Assembly: GCA_030631665.1 (NCBI GenBank)
Contig: DAOVKU010000005.1
Coordinates: 1-32,782 of the forward strand
Reading direction: 5' to 3'
Origin: Candidatus Omnitrophota bacterium
GTDB lineage: Bacteria > Omnitrophota > Gorgyraeia > DAOVKU01
Length of the DNA stretch: 32,782 nucleotides
Position 1 is the first letter of the stretch. Each line of letters starts with the position of its first letter. Below, one piece after another: positions 16,683 to 24,937 of this stretch. The notes under the pieces are model-generated. The model was given only the letters and a program-made list of their open reading frames with translations. It did not search any database and had not been told where the DNA came from. Position numbers and translations under genes: made by a program.

Positions 16683-17012
16683 ATGAAAAGGAAGAAAAAA
16701 ATAGCAACGGCTATAATGGCCGGGGTTTTAATAGTAGGTTTTGCTGCCGTTTCCAGCGCTGATAACTGCTTTAATAAATTAGGGCGCGGTGTGATGAATA
16801 CCGTTACCGGCTGGCTCGAGTATCCCAATCAGATAGTCGAGGTTTCCAAGGAATATAATCCCTTTGCCGGTGCAACTTTTGGTCAAGCCAAGGGAGTTGG
16901 CTATGGTGTATATAGGACTGGCGTAGGCGTCTTTGATACAGTTACTTTTCTAATTCCACCTTATGACGCGACTTATATGCAGCCAAAGTTCGTTTTTGGC
17001 CAAGAGGATTAA
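16683..17012 (+). CDS. TIGR04073-like exosortase-associated protein, paralog 3 (riboswitch-controlled)
   Basis: ADNCFNKLGRGVMNTVTGWLEYPNQIVEVSKEYNPFAGATFGQAKGVGYGVYRTGVGVFDTVTFLIPPYD; SD AGGAGGAGGG before ATG 16683. The track start 16602 lies in the aptamer/terminator. Confidence 0.8.
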   Translation: MKRKKKIATAIMAGVLIVGFAAVSSADNCFNKLGRGVMNTVTGWLEYPNQIVEVSKEYNPFAGATFGQAKGVGYGVYRTGVGVFDTVTFLIPPYDATYMQPKFVFGQED

Positions 17013-17045
17013 TTAAAGAAGAAATTTGATATCTATATAAAGATG

Positions 17046-17133
17046 TCAAAAAAAATCCGCCATCAAAGTAAATTAACGTTTTCTCATTTACTTCCTCCCA
17101 ACGCTAATTGAAATGATGACGGATTTTTTTTGA
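17046..17133. terminator. Complex structured intergenic hairpin (bidirectional terminator or small RNA)
   Basis: Outer 20 bp arms TCAAAAAAAATCCGCCATCA / TGATGACGGATTTTTTTTGA (one mismatch); inner AAGTAAA/TTTACTT. Confidence 0.6.
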
Positions 17134-17178
17134 TAAAATTAGATATTTTAAATTTTTAACTTAATTCAAATATAATTT

Positions 17179-17212
17179 AAAAGGGAGGTTTTTTAAAAGA
17201 CAGCCCTTTTTA
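17179..17212 (+). terminator. Weak hairpin/terminator
   Basis: AAAAGGG ... CCCTTTTT. Confidence 0.4.
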
Positions 17213-17216
17213 ATTC

Positions 17217-17245
17217 TTGTCAGATGTAAATTTTTCATTTATAAT
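17217..17245 (+). promoter_or_regulatory. Sigma70-like promoter
   Basis: TTGTCA, 17 nt spacer, TATAAT. Confidence 0.55.
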
Positions 17246-17280
17246 ATATATAACATTTTACGCAGAAAGGAGTAAGGTTA

Positions 17281-17600
17281 TGATAGGCTTTGAAGATTTT
17301 AAAAAAGTAGACATAAGAACTGCAAAAGTACTTGAGGTAAAAGACCATCCAAATGCGGATAAGTTGCTTATATTAAAGATTGAGGTGGGTGGAGAAGTGA
17401 AGCAGGTAGTGGCTGGTATAAAGGGACAATATGCTAAAGAAGATTTGCTTGATAAGGATATAGTCGTAATCAATAATTTAGAACCTGCCGTTATCAGGGG
17501 AGAAGAAAGTGAGGCCATGGCGCTGGTGGCTCAGGATGAAGGCATCATGTCTTTAGTGGTTCCCGATAAGAAGATTAAAAGCGGAAGTTTAGTGAAATAA
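17281..17600 (+). CDS. tRNA-binding (EMAP II-like OB-fold) protein, MetRS beta-subunit/C-terminal-like
   Basis: FKKVDIRTAKVLEVKDHPNADKLLILKIEVGGEVKQVVAGIKGQY...NLEPAVIRGEESEAMALVA; ATG 17281 after AAAGGAG. Confidence 0.85.
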
Positions 17601-17607
17601 CGAACTC

Positions 17608-18114
17608 ATGAAAAAAAAAGAAAAAAATTTCAAGTTTTCTGATAAAAAAGAAAATTTACATTTAATTATAGATATTGGTTGGCATCTAATTGTATCTTCC
17701 CTGGCTTTTATTATCATCTACATTTTTTTCAAATCATGGAAATTAGCACTCCTGGCTTTTTTTAGCGGCACTTTAATAGATATAGATCATTTAGTTGATT
17801 ATTTTTTAGTCTATAAGATTAATTTCAGGCTAGAGAAGTTTTTTAAAGGTTATCAATTTTTAGAATCCAGAAGAGTCTATGTCTTTTTGCATGGGTGGGA
17901 ATGGATAATCATAATATTATTAGTTGGTTTTTTGGCAGGTTTTATGCCTGCGGCCATAGCAATAGCTCTGGGTATATTTGGGCATCTTGTGGTTGACCAA
18001 ACTTTAGGATTTAGACATGAACCCCTTTTTTATTTTTTAACTTACAGAATTATTAAAAAATTTAAACTTGACGTTTTGGATAAAAATTTTAAAAAGAAAT
18101 GGAAACCGATTTAA
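17608..18114 (+). CDS. Polytopic membrane protein of unknown function
   Basis: Several TM helices; GTLIDIDHLVDYF and GHLVVDQTLGF acidic/His motifs. Confidence 0.55.
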   Translation: MKKKEKNFKFSDKKENLHLIIDIGWHLIVSSLAFIIIYIFFKSWKLALLAFFSGTLIDIDHLVDYFLVYKINFRLEKFFKGYQFLESRRVYVFLHGWEWIIIILLVGFLAGFMPAAIAIALGIFGHLVVDQTLGFRHEPLFYFLTYRIIKKFKLDVLDKNFKKKWKPI

Positions 18115-18386
18115 AACCTTTTGGTATAAGCCAGCAGGAATTTGAGGCCATCTGTAAGCACTGTGGCGCATGTTGCGGCTCAACAGACGGAGACCCCTGT
18201 ATTTATTTAGAAAAAAGAGGGGACGGAAAATATTATTGTCGTATATACCATTTTAGGTTAGGTCCTCGCATTACCGTTAAAGGCAATAAATTCAGGTGTA
18301 TTCCGATTGAGATAGCCATTAGATATCCTCATATAAAAAAGGTCTGCGCTTATGCTAAATTTTTAAAAAATAAAAAAATAAAATGA
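18099..18386 (+). CDS. YkgJ-like Cys-cluster protein
   Basis: CKHCGACCGSTDGDPCIYL...YYCRIY...FRCIP. Confidence 0.7.
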   Translation: METDLKPFGISQQEFEAICKHCGACCGSTDGDPCIYLEKRGDGKYYCRIYHFRLGPRITVKGNKFRCIPIEIAIRYPHIKKVCAYAKFLKNKKIK

Positions 18387-18838
18387 CAGACCAAATGAAA
18401 AAAATTACAATTCGCCGGATGGATATAAGCGATTATGAGGAAGTCGTTAAATTATGGAGGGAATCCGGTCTTAAAATTGAAACTGAGGGTACAGATAGTT
18501 ATAATTCAATTAGAAAAAGCTTAGAAATTATGCCCCAGCTTCACATAATAGCTGAAGATAAAGGTTTAATTGTGGGTGTAATTTTAGGCAGCTACGATTA
18601 TAGAAAAGGGTATCTTCATCGATTGGCAATCAAGAAGGAATACAGACGGCAGGGAATTGCAAAAAAATTAATGAATTATACGGAAGCAGAGCTCATTAAA
18701 TTGGGTGCCAGCAGGATAGATAGTTTGATGTTTAAAGATAACTCTATCTCAAAAAAATTGCTTAAAAAAATGGGATATGAACCGGCCTATAATGTAACTT
18801 ATTTTACCAAGTCCATTGTTAGGCACAAAGGGAGGTAA
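18383..18838 (+). CDS. GNAT family N-acetyltransferase
   Basis: LHRLAIKKEYRRQGIAKKLMNYTEAELIKLGASRIDSLMFKDN. Confidence 0.88.
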   Translation: MTDQMKKITIRRMDISDYEEVVKLWRESGLKIETEGTDSYNSIRKSLEIMPQLHIIAEDKGLIVGVILGSYDYRKGYLHRLAIKKEYRRQGIAKKLMNYTEAELIKLGASRIDSLMFKDNSISKKLLKKMGYEPAYNVTYFTKSIVRHKGR

Positions 18839-18840
18839 GC

Positions 18841-19221
18841 ATGGATGAGAAAAGACGAGGCATAAGAGTTGGCATTAAATTAAAAACAAAGATAAAAGCT
18901 GAAAAATACAGTTTTGAAGATGAAGTAGACTCTGTTAATATCAGTGGCGGCGGCATTATGATACCCATTACAAAAAAATTACCTATTGAAACTCAAGTTG
19001 ACCTTGAAATTTTTCTTCCAGATGAAAAACCACCCATAAAAACAAAGGGGAAGATTGCCTGGATCAAGTCTGTTTCTGAAAAAGAAGAAGATATTCGGCC
19101 TATTGATAAATTATGCAGCGGTATTGAATTTATTGAATTTACTAAAATAAACGATGATGATGAAGCGAGACTACTAAATTTTATACATCTAAAATTGCAT
19201 AAATCAGAGGAAAGAAAATGA
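18841..19221 (+). CDS. PilZ-domain protein
   Basis: KRRGIRVGIKLKTKI ... VNISGGGIMIPITKKLP. Confidence 0.75.
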   Translation: MDEKRRGIRVGIKLKTKIKAEKYSFEDEVDSVNISGGGIMIPITKKLPIETQVDLEIFLPDEKPPIKTKGKIAWIKSVSEKEEDIRPIDKLCSGIEFIEFTKINDDDEARLLNFIHLKLHKSEERK

Positions 19222-19840
19222 AAAAAATAGTTTTGATTTTATCAATTTTGGTTTTGGTCTTAGCTTGCAATAAAAGTTTTGGTGAAAACCGCAAGAAGCT
19301 TATTATTGATGATTTTATGTCAACTGAAACAAATTCAATTGGGGGCGAGTTCAGTACTTACGAAGAACCGCCTTCAAAAATCTCTCTTTCGCATAGAGAT
19401 GTAGAGAGAGGGGGCAAAATTACACAAGTGCTTCTCTTGAAGTATTATCGAGTCATGTCAGACGGTCCTTATGATAAGGGGGGATGGTGCGGTTATTATA
19501 CGCTTTTAAAAACAGAAGATATGCCCTATCTCGATGTCAGTAAATATAAATACCTAACTCTGTGGGTAAAAGGAGAGAAGGGCACCGAAAATTTTATGGT
19601 TAGCATGTCTGATACCTATCTTGATAAAAAAAACAAAGCAGAAAATCCAAACCCATTAGCGAGTATTTAAAAAGGGGAAAAATAACCAGGGACTGGCAGA
19701 AAGTCAGCATTCCACTTGATGAATTCTATCTCGATTTAAAAAAGATAATTTCTATAGCTATAGATTTTGAGAGGGAACTTTTTGCAAACGGTTCCAACAA
19801 AGGAACTGTATATATTAATAATATTGCTTTTGAAAAGTAA
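19218..19840 (+). CDS. Secreted carbohydrate-binding-like (CIA30-like) protein, split into two frames
   Basis: Frame 0 ORF 19218-19670; the -1 frame continues ...PISEYLKRGKITRDWQKVSIPLDEFYLDLKKIISIAIDFERELFANGSNKGTVYINNIAFEK to the stop at 19838-19840. A_AAA_AAC heptamer at 19628-19634. Confidence 0.65.
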
Positions 19841-19842
19841 TC

Positions 19843-20328
19843 ATGCCTAAACAAAATAACAGGAGCAAGTTTGTTGTGCAAAAACACCAGGCCAGCCACC
19901 TTCATTATGATTTTCGAATGAAAATAAAAGGTGTTTTAAAAAGTTGGGCCATACCAAAAGGCCCTTCGATGAACCCCCAGGAAAAGCGGCTGGCAGTAGC
20001 TGTTGAGGACCACCCTTTAAGCTATATTAACTTTGAAGGTATCATTCCTGAGGGTGAATATGGCGCTGGTGCAGTCTTAGTCTGGGATTTAGGAAAATAC
20101 AAAACAATAGGAGAGGATGGCATAGAAAAGCAATATAAAAATGGCAAAATGAAATTTAATCTTGAAGGCAAAAAACTTAAAGGCGGTTTTGCATTAATTC
20201 AAACTAAAATAGGTGGCAAAGATAAGAACTGGCTTTTGATTAAAGAAAAAGACAGATATGCCTTAAAAAAAGACATTTTAAAAGAAGAAAAATCTGTTAA
20301 AAGCGGAAGAAAAATAAAAGATTTGTAA
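19843..20328 (+). CDS. Standalone LigD-type 3'-phosphoesterase domain protein
   Basis: FVVQKHQASHLHYDFRMKIKGVLKSWAIPKGPSMNPQEKRLAVAVEDHPLSYINFEGIIPEGEYGAGAVLVWD. Confidence 0.9.
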   Translation: MPKQNNRSKFVVQKHQASHLHYDFRMKIKGVLKSWAIPKGPSMNPQEKRLAVAVEDHPLSYINFEGIIPEGEYGAGAVLVWDLGKYKTIGEDGIEKQYKNGKMKFNLEGKKLKGGFALIQTKIGGKDKNWLLIKEKDRYALKKDILKEEKSVKSGRKIKDL

Positions 20329-20330
20329 AT

Positions 20331-22271
20331 ATGATGAATGAAATTTTATATAAATGTTTAATTGACAAATTAAGCGATGGTGTTCTAATTTTAGATCTTG
20401 ATGGAAGAATCACCTATGCTAATCCTGCTCTTGAAAAATTAGTTAATATTCCGCTTGCTCAATCTAAGGGTACCCTGTTTAGTGAATATATAACCAGCGA
20501 AAATTCGGGTTTGGCCGGGGCGGCTTTCAAAAAAGCTACCAGAAATGAAGAGGTACGGGATTTGCAGGTGAAAGTAAAACACCGTAACGGAAATATAATT
20601 CCGGTAGAGTGTAATGCCACGCCTTTAATTAAAAACGGAAAACAAGAGGGTGTTTTAATTGTTATCCGTGACATTACAGAAAGAAAAAAAATAATCGAAG
20701 AATTAAAAATATCTCGACAAAAATATATACAATGTTTTGAAAATGCCAATGACGCCATATTTATTGCTGATCCCAAAACCGGGATGTTGCTGGATGCCAA
20801 TAAACAGGCTCAAAAATTAATTGGCCGTACAAAAGAAGAGATTAAAAAAATGCATCAGTCCAAACTTCATCCTGAAGGCAGAAAAGAATATCATGTGGAA
20901 GTATTTAAAAAACATGTTCAGGCAAAATCAAGGCAGAGCTATAACGTGGAAGTAACTTCTAAGGATGGGAGAATAATCCCGGTGCATTTAAGCTCCAGCT
21001 TGATAAAAATAGGAAATAAAGAAGTTCTTCAGGGTATATTCAGGGATGTGAGCGACTTAAAAAAATTGGAAGAAGAAAAAAAACAGGCCGAACGCTCTTC
21101 TTTAATAGATTTTCATACCCAACTATATAACTACCGCTATCTGCAACGACGCCTAATAAGTGAATTTGCAGCCGCCAAGCGTTATTTAACTCCATTATCT
21201 CTTTTAATGATAGATGTAGATTATTTTAAATCTATAAACGACACCTACGGCCATCAATTCGGAGATGAAGTCTTAAGACAGCTTGCCGGGTTGCTCACAG
21301 ATAATGCCCGTGAAGCTGATATCGTTTGCCGTTTTGGAGGAGAAGAATTTATTATTATACTCACCAATACTGACCGGCTGGGAGCGATGCGTTTTGCAAA
21401 ACGCCTTGGGGGAGTAATTAAAGACCATAACTTTAAGAGTATTGCCCCAAAATTTAAAATTAATTTAAATGTCAGTATGGGCATGGCTTGTTTTCCGGAA
21501 GATGGCATGAAGACCTCTTCCGCGCTTCTGGATTATACCGACAAGGCCCTGGCATATGCCAAAGAAAAAGGGACAGGTTCTATTTATCTTTATAATGAAA
21601 TAAATCAAGCTGAAATTTCCGGTTCGATAATTGAGGAAGCCGGTAAACAACACACTGAAATCTTAAGAAACAAATTTGCCAGTTTATCCAGAAGGATGAA
21701 TCAGACTGTTATAGAGTCAGTTTATGCTTTGGCAAGGACTGTGGGCGCCAGAGATGCCTATACAGAACACCATTCAGAAGAAATGGCAGAATATGCCACC
21801 CAGATAGCCGAAAAACTCAATTTGACCAAGGAAGAAACAGAAGATATTAAACATGGTGCCATGCTGCACGATATAGGAAAAATAGGTATACCCGATGAAA
21901 TACTCCTCAAGCCCGGCAAGTTAACCAAAGAGGAGATGAAGGAAGTCAGAAAACATCCTGAAATTGGTGCTGATATAGTTAGACAGGTTCATTTCTTAAA
22001 ACATGTTGTGCCCATAATTCTTCATCATCATGAAAGATATGACGGTTTTGGTTACGGTAGCGGCATGAGAGGACAGGAAATACCCCTTGGAGCTAGAATT
22101 GTAGCTGTGGTGGATGTTTACCAGGCTCTTGTTTCAGATAGACCCTATCGTAAAGCATATTTAAAGAAAGAAGCCATAAAAATCATAAGAGAAGGTGCTG
22201 GTAGTTTTTTTGACCCTAAGATTGTAGAAGTATTTTTAAACATTTTAAAAAAAGAAAAGCAAAGTACATAA
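20331..22271 (+). CDS. PAS-PAS-GGDEF-HD-GYP c-di-GMP turnover protein
   Basis: Two PAS domains; READ-IVCRF-GGEEF (I-site and A-site); HDIGKIGIPDEILLKPGKLTKEE...HHHERYDGFGYGSGMRGQEIPLGARIVAVVDVYQAL. Confidence 0.92.
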   Translation: MMNEILYKCLIDKLSDGVLILDLDGRITYANPALEKLVNIPLAQSKGTLFSEYITSENSGLAGAAFKKATRNEEVRDLQVKVKHRNGNIIPVECNATPLIKNGKQEGVLIVIRDITERKKIIEELKISRQKYIQCFENANDAIFIADPKTGMLLDANKQAQKLIGRTKEEIKKMHQSKLHPEGRKEYHVEVFKKHVQAKSRQSYNVEVTSKDGRIIPVHLSSSLIKIGNKEVLQGIFRDVSDLKKLEEEKKQAERSSLIDFHTQLYNYRYLQRRLISEFAAAKRYLTPLSLLMIDVDYFKSINDTYGHQFGDEVLRQLAGLLTDNAREADIVCRFGGEEFIIILTNTDRLGAMRFAKRLGGVIKDHNFKSIAPKFKINLNVSMGMACFPEDGMKTSSALLDYTDKALAYAKEKGTGSIYLYNEINQAEISGSIIEEAGKQHTEILRNKFASLSRRMNQTVIESVYALARTVGARDAYTEHHSEEMAEYATQIAEKLNLTKEETEDIKHGAMLHDIGKIGIPDEILLKPGKLTKEEMKEVRKHPEIGADIVRQVHFLKHVVPIILHHHERYDGFGYGSGMRGQEIPLGARIVAVVDVYQALVSDRPYRKAYLKKEAIKIIREGAGSFFDPKIVEVFLNILKKEKQST

Positions 22272-22282
22272 GAGAGAGGAAG

Positions 22283-22672
22283 ATGGCGAAGAAAAAGAAG
22301 AAAAAAGAGGAAAGAAATATCTGTCTTGAAAAATGCGATGCCGCCTGTTGCAAGAATCTGGCTATGGATATCCTGAAGCCTAAAGATAACTGGGATATAG
22401 AAGATTTAAAATGGAAGCTTTATTTTAAACATGTAAAAGTTTATATTGTCAATAATAGATGGCATCTTTTATTTGAAACTAAATGCAGGTATTTATTAAA
22501 GAATAATAGATGCAGTATCTATGAAAGGCGCCCTGAAGTTTGCAGGGAACATAGTCATATGGAATGTGGTGAGCGAGAAGGTGACTGGTACGATCTCCTC
22601 ATCTCCACTCCTGAAGAATTGGATGAGTATTTCAGAAAGGAGAAGAGGAAGAAAAAGAAAAGAAAGAAGTAG
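22283..22672 (+). CDS. YkgJ-like Cys-cluster protein with Lys-rich termini
   Basis: CLEKCDAACCKNL ... CRYLLKNNRCSIYERRPEVCREH. Confidence 0.7.
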   Translation: MAKKKKKKEERNICLEKCDAACCKNLAMDILKPKDNWDIEDLKWKLYFKHVKVYIVNNRWHLLFETKCRYLLKNNRCSIYERRPEVCREHSHMECGEREGDWYDLLISTPEELDEYFRKEKRKKKKRKK

Positions 22673-22771
22673 GTATTTTTGTATGTGGAAGATATGTTAA
22701 GAGTCCGTGAAATCCACGCTAAATCCATCCTTAATAAATCAAAACTCTCCGGTTTTACCTTAAATTGCTAC
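22666..22771 (+). pseudogene. Truncated 5' copy of the SPL-like radical SAM gene (left direct repeat)
   Basis: 22694-22771 matches 24040-24117 at 73/78 nt; encodes MLRVREIHAKSILNKSKLSGFTLNCY then diverges (NVSF stop). Confidence 0.88.
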
Positions 22772-22795
22772 AATGTAAGTTTTTAAGACAAATAC

Positions 22796-22824
22796 TTGAC
22801 AGATTTTATTACATATGCTATAAT
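22796..22824 (+). promoter_or_regulatory. Consensus sigma70 promoter of the TA module
   Basis: TTGACA, 17 nt spacer, TATAAT. Confidence 0.8.
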
Positions 22825-22853
22825 TATAATAATTCTAGAAGGAGAGATGTAAA

Positions 22854-23651
22854 ATGGCAGATATCTTTTATAAAAAATTAGGTATGCGAATTAAGGCTCT
22901 AAGAGAACAAGTTGGATATTCACAGGAGAAATTAGCCGCTTTACTTAAAATCAGCAGAGTTTCACTATCTCAAATTGAAACCGGAGATAGAAAAATAAGC
23001 GCCGGAGAAGTAGTGGAGCTTTCAAACATATTCAACATTGCTTCAGATATTTTGCTTGATTTAAAAAAGGATATAAAAGTGGTTTTAGGAAAAACAAACA
23101 AACCTAAAAAAACAAAACCGGAAATTCGCATTAACGTACCGCAAAAGAACTTAGATAAGTTTAAAGAAGTTTTGCTCTATATTCTTAATAAAGTGGGTTC
23201 AAAGCCGAATATAGGCGAGTCTGTATTATATAAGCTGCTTTATTTTATCGATTTTAATTATTATGAAAAATACGAAGAACAGTTTATAGGCGCAACCTAT
23301 ATAAAAAACAATTACGGTCCGACCCCCAGAGAATTTATAAAAATAATTGATGAAATGGAGGCCAAAAGAGAGATAGTTAAAGTTAAAGATAAATATTTTC
23401 AGTACCCTCAGAGAAAATATCTTCCCTTAAAAACGCCTGATTTATCTAAATTAAAAGCTAATGAATTAAAAATAATTGATGATGTATTAGATAAGCTTTC
23501 TGATATGAATGCTGCTGAAATCAGTAAATATTCTCATAACGATATTCCTTGGTTGGCTGCAGATAAGGGCCAGGCAATAGATTATGAGTCTGTTTTTTAT
23601 CGAGAATTTCCATATTCAGTAAGGACGTATAGTGACAAAGATTTTTCATGA
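22854..23651 (+). CDS. Antitoxin: XRE HTH fused to Panacea (DUF4065) domain
   Basis: RIKALREQVGYSQEKLAALLKISRVSLSQIETGDRKIS HTH; LYKLLYFIDFNYYEKYEEQFIGATYIKNNYGPTPREF DUF4065 signature. Confidence 0.82.
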   Translation: MADIFYKKLGMRIKALREQVGYSQEKLAALLKISRVSLSQIETGDRKISAGEVVELSNIFNIASDILLDLKKDIKVVLGKTNKPKKTKPEIRINVPQKNLDKFKEVLLYILNKVGSKPNIGESVLYKLLYFIDFNYYEKYEEQFIGATYIKNNYGPTPREFIKIIDEMEAKREIVKVKDKYFQYPQRKYLPLKTPDLSKLKANELKIIDDVLDKLSDMNAAEISKYSHNDIPWLAADKGQAIDYESVFYREFPYSVRTYSDKDFS

Positions 23652-24012
23652 TATACGATACCTCCCTGAATTTAGGCATGATCTAAAGAAGCTTTTAAAG
23701 AAATATTCAACGCTCGAAGATGATATAAACACGTTTATTAATACGGTATTAAAGCTCTACCATAAAGAAAAAGTTTCTCTTAGCGCTGTTGTGCAAATTT
23801 CGAATCTTGGTATCCATTCACCTTTACTATATAAAGTTCGAAAATTTACGTGTAAATCATTGAAGGGTAGGGGTGTTGCAAGTGGTATAAGAATAATTTA
23901 TGCCTATTTTAAAAACGAAGATCGCGTAGAATTTATTGAGATTTACTATAAAGGCGATAAGAAAAACGAAGACAGGGAAAGAATTCTAACGCGCTATAGT
24001 AAAGGAAGTTAA
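23632..24012 (+). CDS. RelE/ParE-like toxin
   Basis: FRHDLKKLLKKYSTLEDDINTFI ... SGIRIIYAYFKNEDRVEFIEIYYKGDKKNEDRERI; GTG start overlapping the antitoxin by 20 nt. Confidence 0.72.
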   Translation: MTKIFHDIRYLPEFRHDLKKLLKKYSTLEDDINTFINTVLKLYHKEKVSLSAVVQISNLGIHSPLLYKVRKFTCKSLKGRGVASGIRIIYAYFKNEDRVEFIEIYYKGDKKNEDRERILTRYSKGS

Positions 24013-24117
24013 TAAGTAGGCTTCTTGTGTGTGAAGGATATGCTAAAAGTCCGTGAAATCCACGCTAAATCCGTCCTTAATAAATCAAAACTCTCCGATT
24101 TTACCTTAAACTGCTAC
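24013..24117 (+). repeat. Right direct repeat flanking the TA module (5' end of the SPL-like gene)
   Basis: Matches 22666-22771 at an offset of ~1346 bp over the coding part. Confidence 0.85.
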
Positions 24118-24870
24118 GTTGGTTGTTCTCACCGTTGTCTTTATTGTTATGCCCGTTACATGAAAAAATTCAAAGAAAGGCCCGAAGATTGGGGTGAATT
24201 TGTGGATGTTAAGATAAACGCCCCTGAAGTGTTAAAAAAAGATATTAAAAGAATAAAGCTGCCTAAAGAAGTATATATGAGTACTGTCTGTGATGGTTGG
24301 CAGCCTTTAGAAGAAAAATATAAGCTTTCAAGAGCCTGCCTAAGAATACTTTTAGAGGCGGGCTTTAATATGTCCATACTTACCAAAAGTAGCCTTATTA
24401 GGCGTGATTTTGACCTGTTAGAGGCCCATAATAAGCAAGTTAGCCTGGGTATGACTATTACCACCTTAAATACAGAGCTTAAAAGGCTCTTAGAGCCTGG
24501 AGCTTCAGAGCCGCAAGAGCGCATAGACACTCTTAAAGAAGCCCGGCAAAAAGGCATAGAAATCTATGTCTTTTTAGGGCCGTTAATGCCGGAATTTACT
24601 GATACGCAGTCTAATTTAGAGGAAATTTTTAGTGCTTTAAAAAGTCTTGAGTTAGACAGAATCTATATTGACAGGTTAAATCCTCGCTGGGGCGTTCTGG
24701 AGAGCTTAAAAAAAGGACTTGAGGGAGTAGGAGGAGAGAGGGTTAGGTTATTGGTAGATAGTTATACCAATGATGGTAATTACCGCAATTATAGCCATAA
24801 ATTAAGATATAATGCTACTAAGTTTGCTTCTCAGTTTGGTTTGGCGGATAGGGTTAGGTTTTGTTTTTAA
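24040..24870 (+). CDS. SPL-family radical SAM protein
   Basis: CYVGCSHRCLYCYARYM (CxxxCxxC), TVCDGWQPLEEKYKLSR, LTKSSLIRRDFDLL; the track start 24025 is an upstream TTG. Confidence 0.85.
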   Translation: MLKVREIHAKSVLNKSKLSDFTLNCYVGCSHRCLYCYARYMKKFKERPEDWGEFVDVKINAPEVLKKDIKRIKLPKEVYMSTVCDGWQPLEEKYKLSRACLRILLEAGFNMSILTKSSLIRRDFDLLEAHNKQVSLGMTITTLNTELKRLLEPGASEPQERIDTLKEARQKGIEIYVFLGPLMPEFTDTQSNLEEIFSALKSLELDRIYIDRLNPRWGVLESLKKGLEGVGGERVRLLVDSYTNDGNYRNYSHKLRYNATKFASQFGLADRVRFCF

Positions 24871-24937
24871 AATTGCTTGCAAGATAGCGTAGAAAGATGT
24901 ATGTTGTATTTGTGGAGAATTTGCGAGTATAGAAAAT

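Noticed and set aside
24156-24557. 133-aa minus-strand ORF
   Set aside because: Antisense to the SPL-like radical SAM gene; composition typical of a shadow ORF.
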